The position numbers were made by a program, and so were the translations under genes. 64,000 nt of DNA from Rhodococcus wratislaviensis (GTDB lineage: Bacteria; Actinomycetota; Actinomycetes; Mycobacteriales; Mycobacteriaceae): contig NZ_UAUI01000008.1 in the NCBI RefSeq assembly GCF_900455735.1, positions 1 through 64,000 on the forward strand. Reading direction: 5' to 3'. Positions within the stretch are counted from its first letter, which is position 1. Every line of letters begins with the position of its first letter. The notes below the pieces were generated by a model. It was given only the letters and a program-made list of their open reading frames with translations, ran no database searches and had not been told where the DNA came from. Positions 21,901 to 27,900 of this stretch are shown here, piece by piece.

Positions 21901-22214
21901 ACCAGCGGCCAGTGGAACGCCGGGTCGAACGTCTGCCCGTACGCCTCGAACCACACGATGGCTCCGAGCATGAACCCGACCATGACCAGCCAGTGAGCCC
22001 AGCCGACGGTGCGGAACTTGCTCATGCGGGTGTGCGCGATGAACTCGACGCACATCTGCTTGAAGCGCGGGAAGAACGGGCGCCATCGGTCCGGGGCCGA
22101 CTGGCCGATCCGGACGACGTTGACCATCTTCAATGCGCCAGTGATGAAGGAGAACCAACATACGAGGCTCAGCAGCACGCCGATGGTGCCCAACGTGATC
22201 GTCAGGGCATTCAT
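18969..22214 (-). CDS. Membrane Fe-S oxidoreductase (heterodisulfide-reductase type, Rv0338c-like) with long repeat tail
   Basis: 1081 residues. An N-terminal block of about five membrane helices (residues 1-250, nitrate-reductase-gamma-like) is followed by two 4Fe-4S motifs, CTECGRCQSQCP (~295) and CTNCGACVEQCP (~397). Two CCG-type cysteine domains follow, including CFLGRHNKVYD and MCCGAGGARMWMEE, as in HdrD/GlpC-type reductases. From about residue 745 to the end is an Ala/Lys/Pro/Gly tail with repeated GLGxxxGAKAPG units. It probably moves electrons between a membrane pool and an unknown cytoplasmic donor. The M. tuberculosis homologue Rv0338c occupies the same neighbourhood beside the ini genes. 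ATG 22214 starts a typical membrane N-terminus. The upstream region holds candidate operators (22282-22327). Confidence 0.9.
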   Translation of the reverse strand: MNALTITLGTIGVLLSLVCWFSFITGALKMVNVVRIGQSAPDRWRPFFPRFKQMCVEFIAHTRMSKFRTVGWAHWLVMVGFMLGAIVWFEAYGQTFDPAFHWPLVGNTAVYHFIDEILGLGTVIGITTLIVIRQLNHPRVPARLSRFSGSDFKAAYFVEAVVLIEGLGMIFVKAGKIATYGHANPWTDFFTMNLAKLLPASPNMVAFFAFVKLMSGMIWLYVVGRNITWGVAWHRFAAFANIYFKREDDGDVALGAAKPMMSGGKPINMEDADPDTDTFGAGNIEDFSWKGWLDFTTCTECGRCQSQCPAWNTGKPLSPKLLITSLRDHGYAKAPYLLAGGRKDMGGDEVGLVNGEGAVDEAKLAAIPEAARQEAERKLVGDTVEGELAPVIDAETLWSCTNCGACVEQCPVDIEHVDHIIDMRRYQVLIESEFPSELAGLFKNLENKGNPWGQNSKDRLNWINEMDFEIPVFGQDADSFEDYEYLFWVGCAGAYEDRAKKTTKAVAELLATAGVKFMVLGADETCTGDSARRAGNEFLFQQLAMQNIELLNSVFDGVEQRKRKIVVTCAHCFNALGNEYPEVGGEYEVVHHTQLLNRLVRQKKLIPVASVGEDVTYHDPCFLGRHNKVYDAPRELMEASGAKLKEMPRHGERSMCCGAGGARMWMEENIGKRINIDRVDEALSTDPKKIATGCPFCRVMLTDGVTARQESGQGEGVEVVDVAQLMLSSITRLEPEKLSENIKVIPREKPAEPAASPAAAEAKAEVVEKERVEEVEEAAATPAATEAPAGKGLAMKGLAKAPGAKAPGAKAPGKGLGKGLGMAGGAKAPGAKKAAPAPAEAAGTEAPAAEAPKPKGLGLAGGAKAPGGKGLQMKGAAKAPGAKAAAPAADAPAAEAPAAETPAQEAPAAKPKGLGLASGAKAPGKGLQMKGKAKAPGAKAAPADAPAEPAVAEPQAAEPQVADTSSPSEAPAAEAPKAPPAAKAGGLGFKSGAKAPGARKTAAPKAAAPKAEAPKAEAPKAEAPSAEAPKAEAPATAAPKVEESNGDGSNGKAPETVKAPPPAKPGGLGFKAGAKAPGRKS

Positions 22215-22281
22215 GTCGCGGCCTTTCGTTTCAGGGCGGCAGGGCGGCCACCTCGGGACTGCTCGTGATCCTAACGCTTGC

Positions 22282-22327
22282 TAAGTTACCCGCTAGTAAC
22301 TTATTTAGTCTACCTGCGGGTAACTTA
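22282..22327. promoter_or_regulatory. Candidate operator: nested inverted repeats upstream of the Fe-S reductase
   Basis: Outer arms taagttacccgc (22282-22293) and gcgggtaactta (22316-22327) are perfectly complementary. Inside, GTTAC-N6-GTAAC (22285-22300) forms a second palindrome. It lies 68-113 bases upstream of the reductase ATG, a position suited to repressor binding (TetR-like symmetry). The regulator is unknown. Confidence 0.55.
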
Positions 22328-22626
22328 CCGGTGTTCAGTGGGATCTCTGCAGCTCGGGCGCCGATAGGGCATGTGGTGCATGCCACAATCGGACTTTCTG
22401 TTCGTCACGTTAAAGGGTCGGAATTGCGGCGTTCACCCAAGGTCGCCCTAACTTCCGCCGGCAGGCGTCGGAGGCCGTCCGAGCGGCTTCGTGAGAGGGC
22501 TCCGTGTGGTCGTTTTCGTCACGAATTCGACGCGGTTGCATTGCGTCCGGATAACGATGGGCAAATATTCTGCGTGCTCACGTCGGCTCTTCCGATAATC
22601 CGGGCGAGTGACGTAATTCATCGCGT

Positions 22627-22644
22627 GTAATTCGCGCGAATTAC
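22627..22644. promoter_or_regulatory. 18-bp perfect palindrome, candidate operator
   Basis: gtaattcgcgcgaattac is its own reverse complement. A further gtaattc lies at 22613-22619, 14 bases upstream of the first arm. This pattern suggests cooperative binding of a dimeric regulator in front of the exported-protein genes. Confidence 0.5.
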
Positions 22645-22836
22645 GCCGATTCGATTCGCTACTGATCGGTAACTTTCGAGGGTGGTGAATTTTTCGTCAA
22701 TGAACAATTCGGCCGTGATTCCGCTGTTACTCTGAGCGTGTTTTCCGGCCCTGGCCAGCGGCCGCACGGGGGGGGCCGAGCAGTGCACTTCGATCACACC
22801 AGTACTTCGTCGGGTAGCTCCTGAAATGAGGCATCA

Positions 22837-23283
22837 ATGATCGTGAGAAAAGCTGCAGTGACGGCGGGCATGGCGGTGGCCGCCATGGGTCTTACTGCCG
22901 GAGTGTCACATGCGGGGCCGGTGGCGGCGCCTGCTCCTGCGGCGCCTGTTCCGGCAACGGCGGCGCCCGCGGTTCCTTCGCTGCCGTTCCACGACGTCGC
23001 GTCCCGCGAGGAGAACGACAGGGCGTTCGCCCAGTTCGGTGCGCAGGTCGGCATCGCCGTCACGGTCGGAAGCCTGGTCGGAACCATTGCTGGGGCCGGA
23101 ATCGGCTGTATCGCAACACTTCCCGCTGGGTGCGTCGCCGGACTGGTCACCGGAGCCGGTATCGGCGGGGTCGTCGGAACCATCGTGGCCGGCGGTCCCA
23201 CCCTCGGCGTCAGCGCGTATCAGTTGTGGGAGACGTACAACGCCGCCCCGGGGACGTCGATCTACGCGGACAGAGGCGAGTAA
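22837..23283 (+). CDS. Exported small protein with glycine-rich hydrophobic domain (paralogue 1, short form)
   Basis: 148 residues. A signal peptide probably ends at SHA-GP (about residue 26), followed by a Pro/Ala linker. Next comes the motif REENDRAFAQFGAQVG and a glycine-zipper-like hydrophobic region (VGSLVGTIAGAGIGCIATLPAGCVAGLVTGAGIGG in parts) with two cysteines. It lacks the DAGAF domain present in the three following paralogues, so it looks like a shortened member. ATG 22837 has GAGG six bases upstream. Function unknown; the zipper could insert in the outer mycolate membrane. Confidence 0.75.
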   Translation: MIVRKAAVTAGMAVAAMGLTAGVSHAGPVAAPAPAAPVPATAAPAVPSLPFHDVASREENDRAFAQFGAQVGIAVTVGSLVGTIAGAGIGCIATLPAGCVAGLVTGAGIGGVVGTIVAGGPTLGVSAYQLWETYNAAPGTSIYADRGE

Positions 23284-23302
23284 GAACCCTCGCCTCGACG
23301 CC

Positions 23303-23333
23303 CGGCCCCGTCGTGTCTCGCACGGCGGGGCCG
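23303..23333. terminator. Hairpin downstream of exported protein 1
   Basis: cggccccgtcgtg pairs with cacggcggggccg (one G-U pair) around tctcg, 20 bases after the stop codon. Confidence 0.6.
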
Positions 23334-23576
23334 AGTCGTGCGAGACGGCCTTCCGCAAAGAAACCGACCGGTTCCCCGCTTTGTGTGGTAATAACTGCAT
23401 CAATGACTGGTGCAATTCTTTGAATTCGGTCTCGGTGTCGCCCGGGAACAAAGTTTCATAGCCCCTCGCCGACTATTTTTCGAGCGATTTTCTCGAGTCG
23501 AGTCTCAATTGGGATCTATCACATCAGCAAGTTACTGTTTAGCAACGGATGGGGTTGGACTTATAAGGGGAACCGA

Positions 23577-24248
23577 ATGAAGTTGCGTCGAGTCGTCACG
23601 ACATCGGCTTTGGTGGCGAGTACCTTCGCCGCGGGATCTGGGCTTGCGATTGCTGATCCGGCTGAGCCACAGGGGCAGATCGGCTACGAGACTCGCGTCG
23701 AGGATCGTGCCGTCGTCACGAAGATCGATGCAGGTGCCTTCGTGGTGTCGTCGGATGGACAATCCGTTGCGCTCGAAGACGGCGCTGGGCATGCCGTCGT
23801 CTCGCTGCCCCTCGCGTACCGCTTCGATGGTCTGCAGTTCCCCTTCGACGAGAAGGTCAGCGAGGACGGTAAGACCCTCACCCTGACCCCGGTTGTCGAT
23901 CGCGCGAAGGCGACGCCGATCGCGGACGCTGATCTCCCGCTGGGCGACGTTGCTTCGGTCGAAGAAAATACGCGTGCGCAGACCAATTTCGGTCAGCAAC
24001 TTGCGCTGGCCTCCGCGGTCGGCGGACTGGCCGGCACTGTCGTCGGAGGCGCGATCGGCTTGGTCGGCCTGATCGCGGGGCCTGTGGCGCTGGCGACCGT
24101 CCCGGTGTTCGCGGCAGTCGGCGCGATTGCCGGAACGGTCATTGTCGGAGGGCCGACCCTCGTCATCGCAGGTATTCAGCTGGCCCAGACTCTCACGGCG
24201 CCCGATGGAACCACGGTCTGGGCGAAGAACGGCAAGAACGCGAAGTAG
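23577..24248 (+). CDS. Exported protein with DAGAF-type N-domain and hydrophobic C-domain (paralogue 2)
   Basis: 223 residues. The signal peptide ends near AIA-DP (residue ~26). The first half is a beta-rich segment with IDAGAFVVSSDGQSVALEDG and a PLAYRFDGLQFPF stretch. It is followed by VEENTRAQTNFGQQL and a glycine-zipper-like hydrophobic C-domain ending GGPTLVIAGIQLAQTL. ATG 23577 follows AAGGGGAACCG. Two relatives lie immediately downstream (24593, 25330). The family is conserved here in four copies. No enzyme motif is seen, so a structural or pore role at the cell surface is inferred. Confidence 0.8.
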   Translation: MKLRRVVTTSALVASTFAAGSGLAIADPAEPQGQIGYETRVEDRAVVTKIDAGAFVVSSDGQSVALEDGAGHAVVSLPLAYRFDGLQFPFDEKVSEDGKTLTLTPVVDRAKATPIADADLPLGDVASVEENTRAQTNFGQQLALASAVGGLAGTVVGGAIGLVGLIAGPVALATVPVFAAVGAIAGTVIVGGPTLVIAGIQLAQTLTAPDGTTVWAKNGKNAK

Positions 24249-24294
24249 TAAGTCGTTGGTGAGGCTCAGGCCCTCCGGAGAGGTGTGAAAGTTC

Positions 24295-24375
24295 ATGGCA
24301 GAACTGTTTGGCATCCTGGCCGACATCTTCGGCTACGTGTTCACGATCGTGACTGTCGGACCGAAGCTGTTCTGA
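24295..24375 (+). CDS. 26-residue hydrophobic peptide
   Basis: A short open frame starting MAELFGILADIFGYVF and ending GPKLF, 26 residues, with no signal peptide. A purine-rich GGAGAGG lies 10-12 bases upstream. It sits 46 bases after exported protein 2 and 75 bases before a strong terminator, so it is probably the last gene of that transcript. Signal-less small hydrophobic peptides are known as mycomembrane channel proteins (PorA/PorH of Corynebacterium); any relation here is a guess from size, context and hydrophobicity. A toxin-like or leader peptide is an alternative. Confidence 0.45.
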   Translation: MAELFGILADIFGYVFTIVTVGPKLF

Positions 24376-24449
24376 CGTCTTCACGAGGCGTGAGTAGGCC
24401 TACTGCAACACGAAGTCGGTGAAGTAGCCGCACCCGGCAGTGCCCGGAC

Positions 24450-24479
24450 ACCGCCCGCCTCCCTTCGGAGGCGGGCGGT
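24450..24479. terminator. Rho-independent-type hairpin after the 26-residue peptide
   Basis: accgcccgcctcc pairs perfectly with ggaggcgggcggt around the loop cttc. Confidence 0.75.
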
Positions 24480-24544
24480 TCGTCGTTGTGTGCGCAGTGA
24501 ACCTCGTCACACCGGCGGAGCTGACCTGCCTGGTTGGCCCATGC

Positions 24545-24557
24545 TTAGGCTAACCTT
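24545..24557 (+). promoter_or_regulatory. Partial IdeR/DtxR-box-like sequence
   Basis: ttaggctaacctt matches 12 of the last 14 positions of the known iron-box consensus TTAGGTTAGGCTAACCTAA when extended by one base, but the first five positions do not match. It lies 36-48 bases before the ATG at 24593, a position compatible with iron-dependent repression. Confidence 0.4.
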
Positions 24558-24592
24558 CGTCCGTCACAGCGCTGCTCTCGAAACGGATCTCG

Positions 24593-25333
24593 ATGAACCT
24601 CCGACGGTTTACTGCCACGTCCATGCTCGTCGTCGCGGCGATGGGCGTCGGTGCGGCCACGTCATACGCCGATCCGGCCGCCGCACCCCAGCAGGGTGCG
24701 GAACAGGGCATCCCGAACATCAACTACCAGACCGCTCGAGACGGTGACGCCGCTGTGGCCACCCTCGACGCCGGCGCCTTCTCGATCAACGCCGCGAACG
24801 ACACAGTCGACGTGGTCGACGACGGCGGCCGCGTCGTCGCCGCCATTCCCATGTTCTTCCGGGTCGACGACCTGCAGCATCCGTTCGCCGTGGCGGTCGA
24901 CGAGTCCGCTCGCGTCCTGCGACTCGTCCCGAACATGGATCCGTCGGCAGCGACCCCCGTCCCCGTGTCGGAGCGGCTGACCCTCGACGACGTCGCTGCA
25001 CCGCAGGACAAGCAGGAACGCGACGACCGCGCACTCGACGACTTCCAGCAGCAACTCGGCATCACGAGCGCGATCACCGCGATCGTCGCCGCCATCATCG
25101 GCGGGGCGATCGGTTGCGCGATCGGCATCATCCCCGGCACCGCTGCGCTGGTGATTCCGTTCCTCGGCCTCGCCGGCCCGGTGGCGGGGTGCATCGGAGG
25201 TGCGCTGATCGTCGCGCCCGTCGTCGCGCTCGCCGGCACCATCGTCGTGGGCGGTGGCGCCCTGGTGGTTCTGGGAATTCAGTACTTCAACACTATCAAC
25301 AGCCCGTTCGTCGCACCGGAACCCACGGCATGA
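24593..25333 (+). CDS. Exported protein with DAGAF-type N-domain and hydrophobic C-domain (paralogue 3)
   Basis: 246 residues. The signal peptide ends near SYA-DP. Conserved with paralogues 2 and 4: LDAGAFSINAANDTVDVVDDGG, a PMFFRVDDLQHPF segment, QERDDRALDDFQQQLG, and a Gly/Ala/Ile-rich hydrophobic C-domain with two cysteines that ends VLGIQYFNTINSPF. Its stop overlaps the ATG of the next paralogue (ATGA), so the two are translationally coupled. An iron-box-like word sits in its promoter region. Function unknown. Confidence 0.8.
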   Translation: MNLRRFTATSMLVVAAMGVGAATSYADPAAAPQQGAEQGIPNINYQTARDGDAAVATLDAGAFSINAANDTVDVVDDGGRVVAAIPMFFRVDDLQHPFAVAVDESARVLRLVPNMDPSAATPVPVSERLTLDDVAAPQDKQERDDRALDDFQQQLGITSAITAIVAAIIGGAIGCAIGIIPGTAALVIPFLGLAGPVAGCIGGALIVAPVVALAGTIVVGGGALVVLGIQYFNTINSPFVAPEPTA

Positions 25334-26031
25334 GCGGCCGGTTCGCACGGAACCTGCGGGCCGTCACCGGAGCAGCGTTCCTCGTCGTCGCGGCCCTCGG
25401 GATCTCCGCCGGGACCGCACACACAGCTCCACTGACACAGCAGGATTCGTCCGACATCGGCTACGAGGCACACGCCGAGGGCGAGTCCGTCGTCACGTCG
25501 ATCGACGCGGGCGCCTTCCGGATCACAGACACCCGGGAAGCGATCGAGGTGGTGGACGACGGCGGCAAGGTGGTGGCTGCACTGCCGCTCACGATTCGGG
25601 TCGGCGACGCCGTCTATCCGATCGACGCCGACCTCGACGGGCGGACGGTCACGCTCACCCCACAGGTTCCCGCCGACGTCGCGTCGTCGCTGAAATCGGT
25701 AGCGCAGGACGGATTCGACACTCAGGAAGAGCGTGACGACTCGGCGCTCGCAGACTTCAACAGCTACCTCGGTTACGCGACGCTGATCGGCGGCCTGATC
25801 TTCGGCGTGATCTTCGGTGCCGTGGGTCTCGCGGTCGGGTGCGGCCTGTTCGCCGTCACCGTGATCGGCACGCCGGTCGGGTGCCTCGGCGGGCTGCTGG
25901 CGGGATTCGCCGCCGGCGGGCTGGCCGGAACCATCTTCGTGGGCGGCGCCGCGCTGGTGATCCTCGGAATCCAGTACCTCGTCACCATCAACACGCCGTT
26001 CGTTCCGCCCGCGCCCGAGCCGACCGCCTGA
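25330..26031 (+). CDS. Exported protein with DAGAF-type N-domain and hydrophobic C-domain (paralogue 4)
   Basis: 233 residues. The signal peptide ends near AHT-AP. It has IDAGAFRITDTREAIEVVDDGG, PLTIRVGDAVYPI, EERDDSALADFNSYLG and a hydrophobic C-domain ending VILGIQYLVTINTPF, closely matching paralogue 3. ATG 25330 overlaps the stop of paralogue 3 by 4 bases. The pair may act as a hetero-oligomer, by analogy with other coupled two-component surface proteins; that is inference. Confidence 0.8.
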   Translation: MSGRFARNLRAVTGAAFLVVAALGISAGTAHTAPLTQQDSSDIGYEAHAEGESVVTSIDAGAFRITDTREAIEVVDDGGKVVAALPLTIRVGDAVYPIDADLDGRTVTLTPQVPADVASSLKSVAQDGFDTQEERDDSALADFNSYLGYATLIGGLIFGVIFGAVGLAVGCGLFAVTVIGTPVGCLGGLLAGFAAGGLAGTIFVGGAALVILGIQYLVTINTPFVPPAPEPTA

Positions 26032-26270
26032 TCAGTTGGCGCGCGCTCGGTAGCCGTCGAGGAAGGCCGCGACCCCGTCGGTGACGATCACCGACACCTC
26101 GTCGTCGCCGAGGGTGGACGGCGCCGTGGAACGTGCGTTCGGAGTTCTCCGCCTCCACGAGTAGCGCGAAATGGTGTGCGGCCGTGCGTGGGTCGCCGAG
26201 ATGAAGGATGGTCGGAGGGTGCCCGGTCCGGCGAACGCGTCCGCCGGTGCCTGCTGGACGTGGCTGGGCC
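26032..26270 (-). pseudogene. Degraded remnant, possibly a TetR-type regulator C-terminus
   Basis: Two minus-strand frames carry protein-like sequence that joins only through a frameshift. One reads ILHLGDPRTAAHHFALLVEA, the other LGDDEVSVIVTDGVAAFLDG then YRARAN and a stop at 26032-26034. The pieces resemble the C-terminal helices of TetR-family regulators, and no start or DNA-binding domain remains. This is a weak call based on composition and pattern. A sequencing frameshift is possible, but the missing N-terminus argues for a true remnant. Confidence 0.4.
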
Positions 26271-26294
26271 CGGCCCTACGCAGCCTGAGTGCGA

Positions 26295-26345
26295 CCGACG
26301 ACGACGGCCCGCCTCCCCGAGAGGGAAGCGGGCCGTCGTCGTCGG
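26295..26345. terminator. 18-bp hairpin terminator after serine protease 1
   Basis: ccgacgacgacggcccgc (26295-26312) is the exact reverse complement of 26328-26345. It lies 7 bases past the protease stop on the minus strand. Confidence 0.75.
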
Positions 26346-26352
26346 TTCAGCG

Positions 26353-27663
26353 TTACGAGGTGCGCACGCGCAGACCCGGGTTCTCGGCCAGTACCTCGTT
26401 GATCGGCGTGGCGAACAACTCGGGGCTCTCGCCGAGGACGAACGTGACGACGTCCGCGACCTGGCAGATCGGGTACTGCCCGACGTTGGAGGCGCTCGAG
26501 ATTCCGAGCGCCAGCGTGCCGGTCACGATCGTGCCGCCGCTGTCGCCCTGCAGGGCGCACATACTGGTCGAGAAGCTGTCGGCCAGGGTGCGCTCACCGA
26601 CCGAGACGGTCTGTGCGACGGACGTCACGACACCGCACGTGAAACCGGTGGTCAGACCCGACTTGCACACCGGGGCGCCGACAATCGGGTCGGCCGTACC
26701 GGTGATGGCGACCGGCGCTGCGCCGGGCACCCGGACGCCGTTGTTCTCGAACCGGTGTGCGGCGTTGTCGTCGGCCCGGATGATCGAGTAGTCGTGGATG
26801 TCCAGGCTGGTCTTGGCGAAGGTGCCGATCCGCGGACCGGTGCCACCCGGGACCAGGGAGAACGCCTCCGACGCCTCCGAGGTGCCGGCAGCCTCCCGGT
26901 TGGGGTCGCAGTGTCCTGCCGTGATGTTCACCGGACCGCCCGAGCTGTCGGTGCCGTTGAAACCGAGCGAGCAGCGCAGCCCTACTCCGCCGCCCAGCGA
27001 GCCGTACGCGTCGCCGCCCAGCAGGGCGTCGGCGGGGAGCGGTTCGGCGATGGGGGTGAGGTCGGTGGACGGCAGCGGAGCGGCCGTGGCAGGCGACTGC
27101 ACGACGCGTGCGCCCTTCAGGAAGTCCGGAAGCTGCAACCCGCCCACGTTGTCCGCACGGAGCACGAGATCGTTGTTCACGATGTCGATTGCCACTCCGC
27201 GAACGAGATCCGCGACGGCAGGCGGCTGGGTGTCCAGCCAGCCGTCGAGCGACTTCACCTGAGCCTGCAGGCTGCTCTCGCTCTGCGCCACATCCTTCAC
27301 CTGGAAGCCGGCCTTCTCGGCCGCGGCGACGGCGGCGTCCTTGTCGGCGCCGTCGGCGAGCCCGACGATCGGGGTGCCGGCGTTGTCGAGCCACGTTCCG
27401 GCGAACGCATCCGGGAACTGGGTGCGGGCGATCTTCGCGAACTCGGCCAGCTTCTGGCCCAGCTCGGAGTGCTCCAGGTACTGGTCTGGGCTCAGCGACA
27501 GATCACGCTGGATAGCGTCGATCAGTTCCGCGGGAAGCTTAGCGGCCTGGCCGGACACTCCGGGCTCGACCGGATCGGCCTGAGCGGAGGCGGCGACCGG
27601 ACCGAGGAGCAGCAGCGCGGCGGAGCCGAACACGGCGGCACGACGTGCGATGGAGCTTCGCAT
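26353..27663 (-). CDS. Secreted S1-type serine protease with alpha-lytic-type prodomain (copy 1)
   Basis: 436 residues: signal peptide (about 1-29, ending ASAQA), a prodomain of about 160 residues starting LPAELIDAIQRDLSLS, and a chymotrypsin-fold protease. The catalytic triad is visible as ITAGHC, DYSIIRAD and GDSGG. Cysteine pairs around AGHC and CKSGLTTGFTCG fit the streptogrisin/alpha-lytic family, where the prodomain acts as a folding chaperone and is cleaved off. ATG 27663 has AAAGG upstream. A paralogue with the same layout lies just upstream on the same strand. Substrate unknown. Confidence 0.88.
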   Translation of the reverse strand: MRSSIARRAAVFGSAALLLLGPVAASAQADPVEPGVSGQAAKLPAELIDAIQRDLSLSPDQYLEHSELGQKLAEFAKIARTQFPDAFAGTWLDNAGTPIVGLADGADKDAAVAAAEKAGFQVKDVAQSESSLQAQVKSLDGWLDTQPPAVADLVRGVAIDIVNNDLVLRADNVGGLQLPDFLKGARVVQSPATAAPLPSTDLTPIAEPLPADALLGGDAYGSLGGGVGLRCSLGFNGTDSSGGPVNITAGHCDPNREAAGTSEASEAFSLVPGGTGPRIGTFAKTSLDIHDYSIIRADDNAAHRFENNGVRVPGAAPVAITGTADPIVGAPVCKSGLTTGFTCGVVTSVAQTVSVGERTLADSFSTSMCALQGDSGGTIVTGTLALGISSASNVGQYPICQVADVVTFVLGESPELFATPINEVLAENPGLRVRTS

Positions 27664-27844
27664 GGGGGCCTTTCTGATGTTTGTTTGTTCGCAGTTGCCT
27701 CGCGGGCACATACGAATACGACCCCCCGAGAGGTAAGGCCGTACACAGTCGGAGTCGACTATATGGGTTCGCCCCGTCTATTCCCACCTGTAACACTCTC
27801 GGTGGACGACGCAGCAGGACAAAGCGGACACCACGCCTGAACAC

Positions 27845-27883
27845 CTGTGCCCGGTGTCCGAGAGAAACGGACACCGGGCACAG
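27845..27883. terminator. 16-bp perfect hairpin between the two protease genes
   Basis: ctgtgcccggtgtccg pairs exactly with cggacaccgggcacag around agagaaa. It is 17 bases past the stop of protease copy 2, so the two proteases probably have separate transcripts. Confidence 0.75.
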
Positions 27884-27900
27884 GGCGAATCGGTGGAGAT

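Larger units (their letters stand above)
22215..22836. other. 622-base intergenic region, AT-richer than surroundings, with palindromic elements
   Basis: Divergent spacer between the Fe-S reductase and the first exported protein. No supported gene was found. It contains the dyad at 22282-22327, an 18-bp perfect palindrome at 22627-22644, and scattered GTAACTT/AAGTTAC words (for example 22669-22677), consistent with two regulated divergent promoters. Confidence 0.6.

Noticed and set aside
18888-22268. Very long plus-strand open frame (1126 codons) opposite the Fe-S reductase
   Set aside because: Composition is Arg/Leu/Gly and Asp/His-rich antisense sequence; the minus strand carries clear Fe-S motifs, membrane helices and a terminator.
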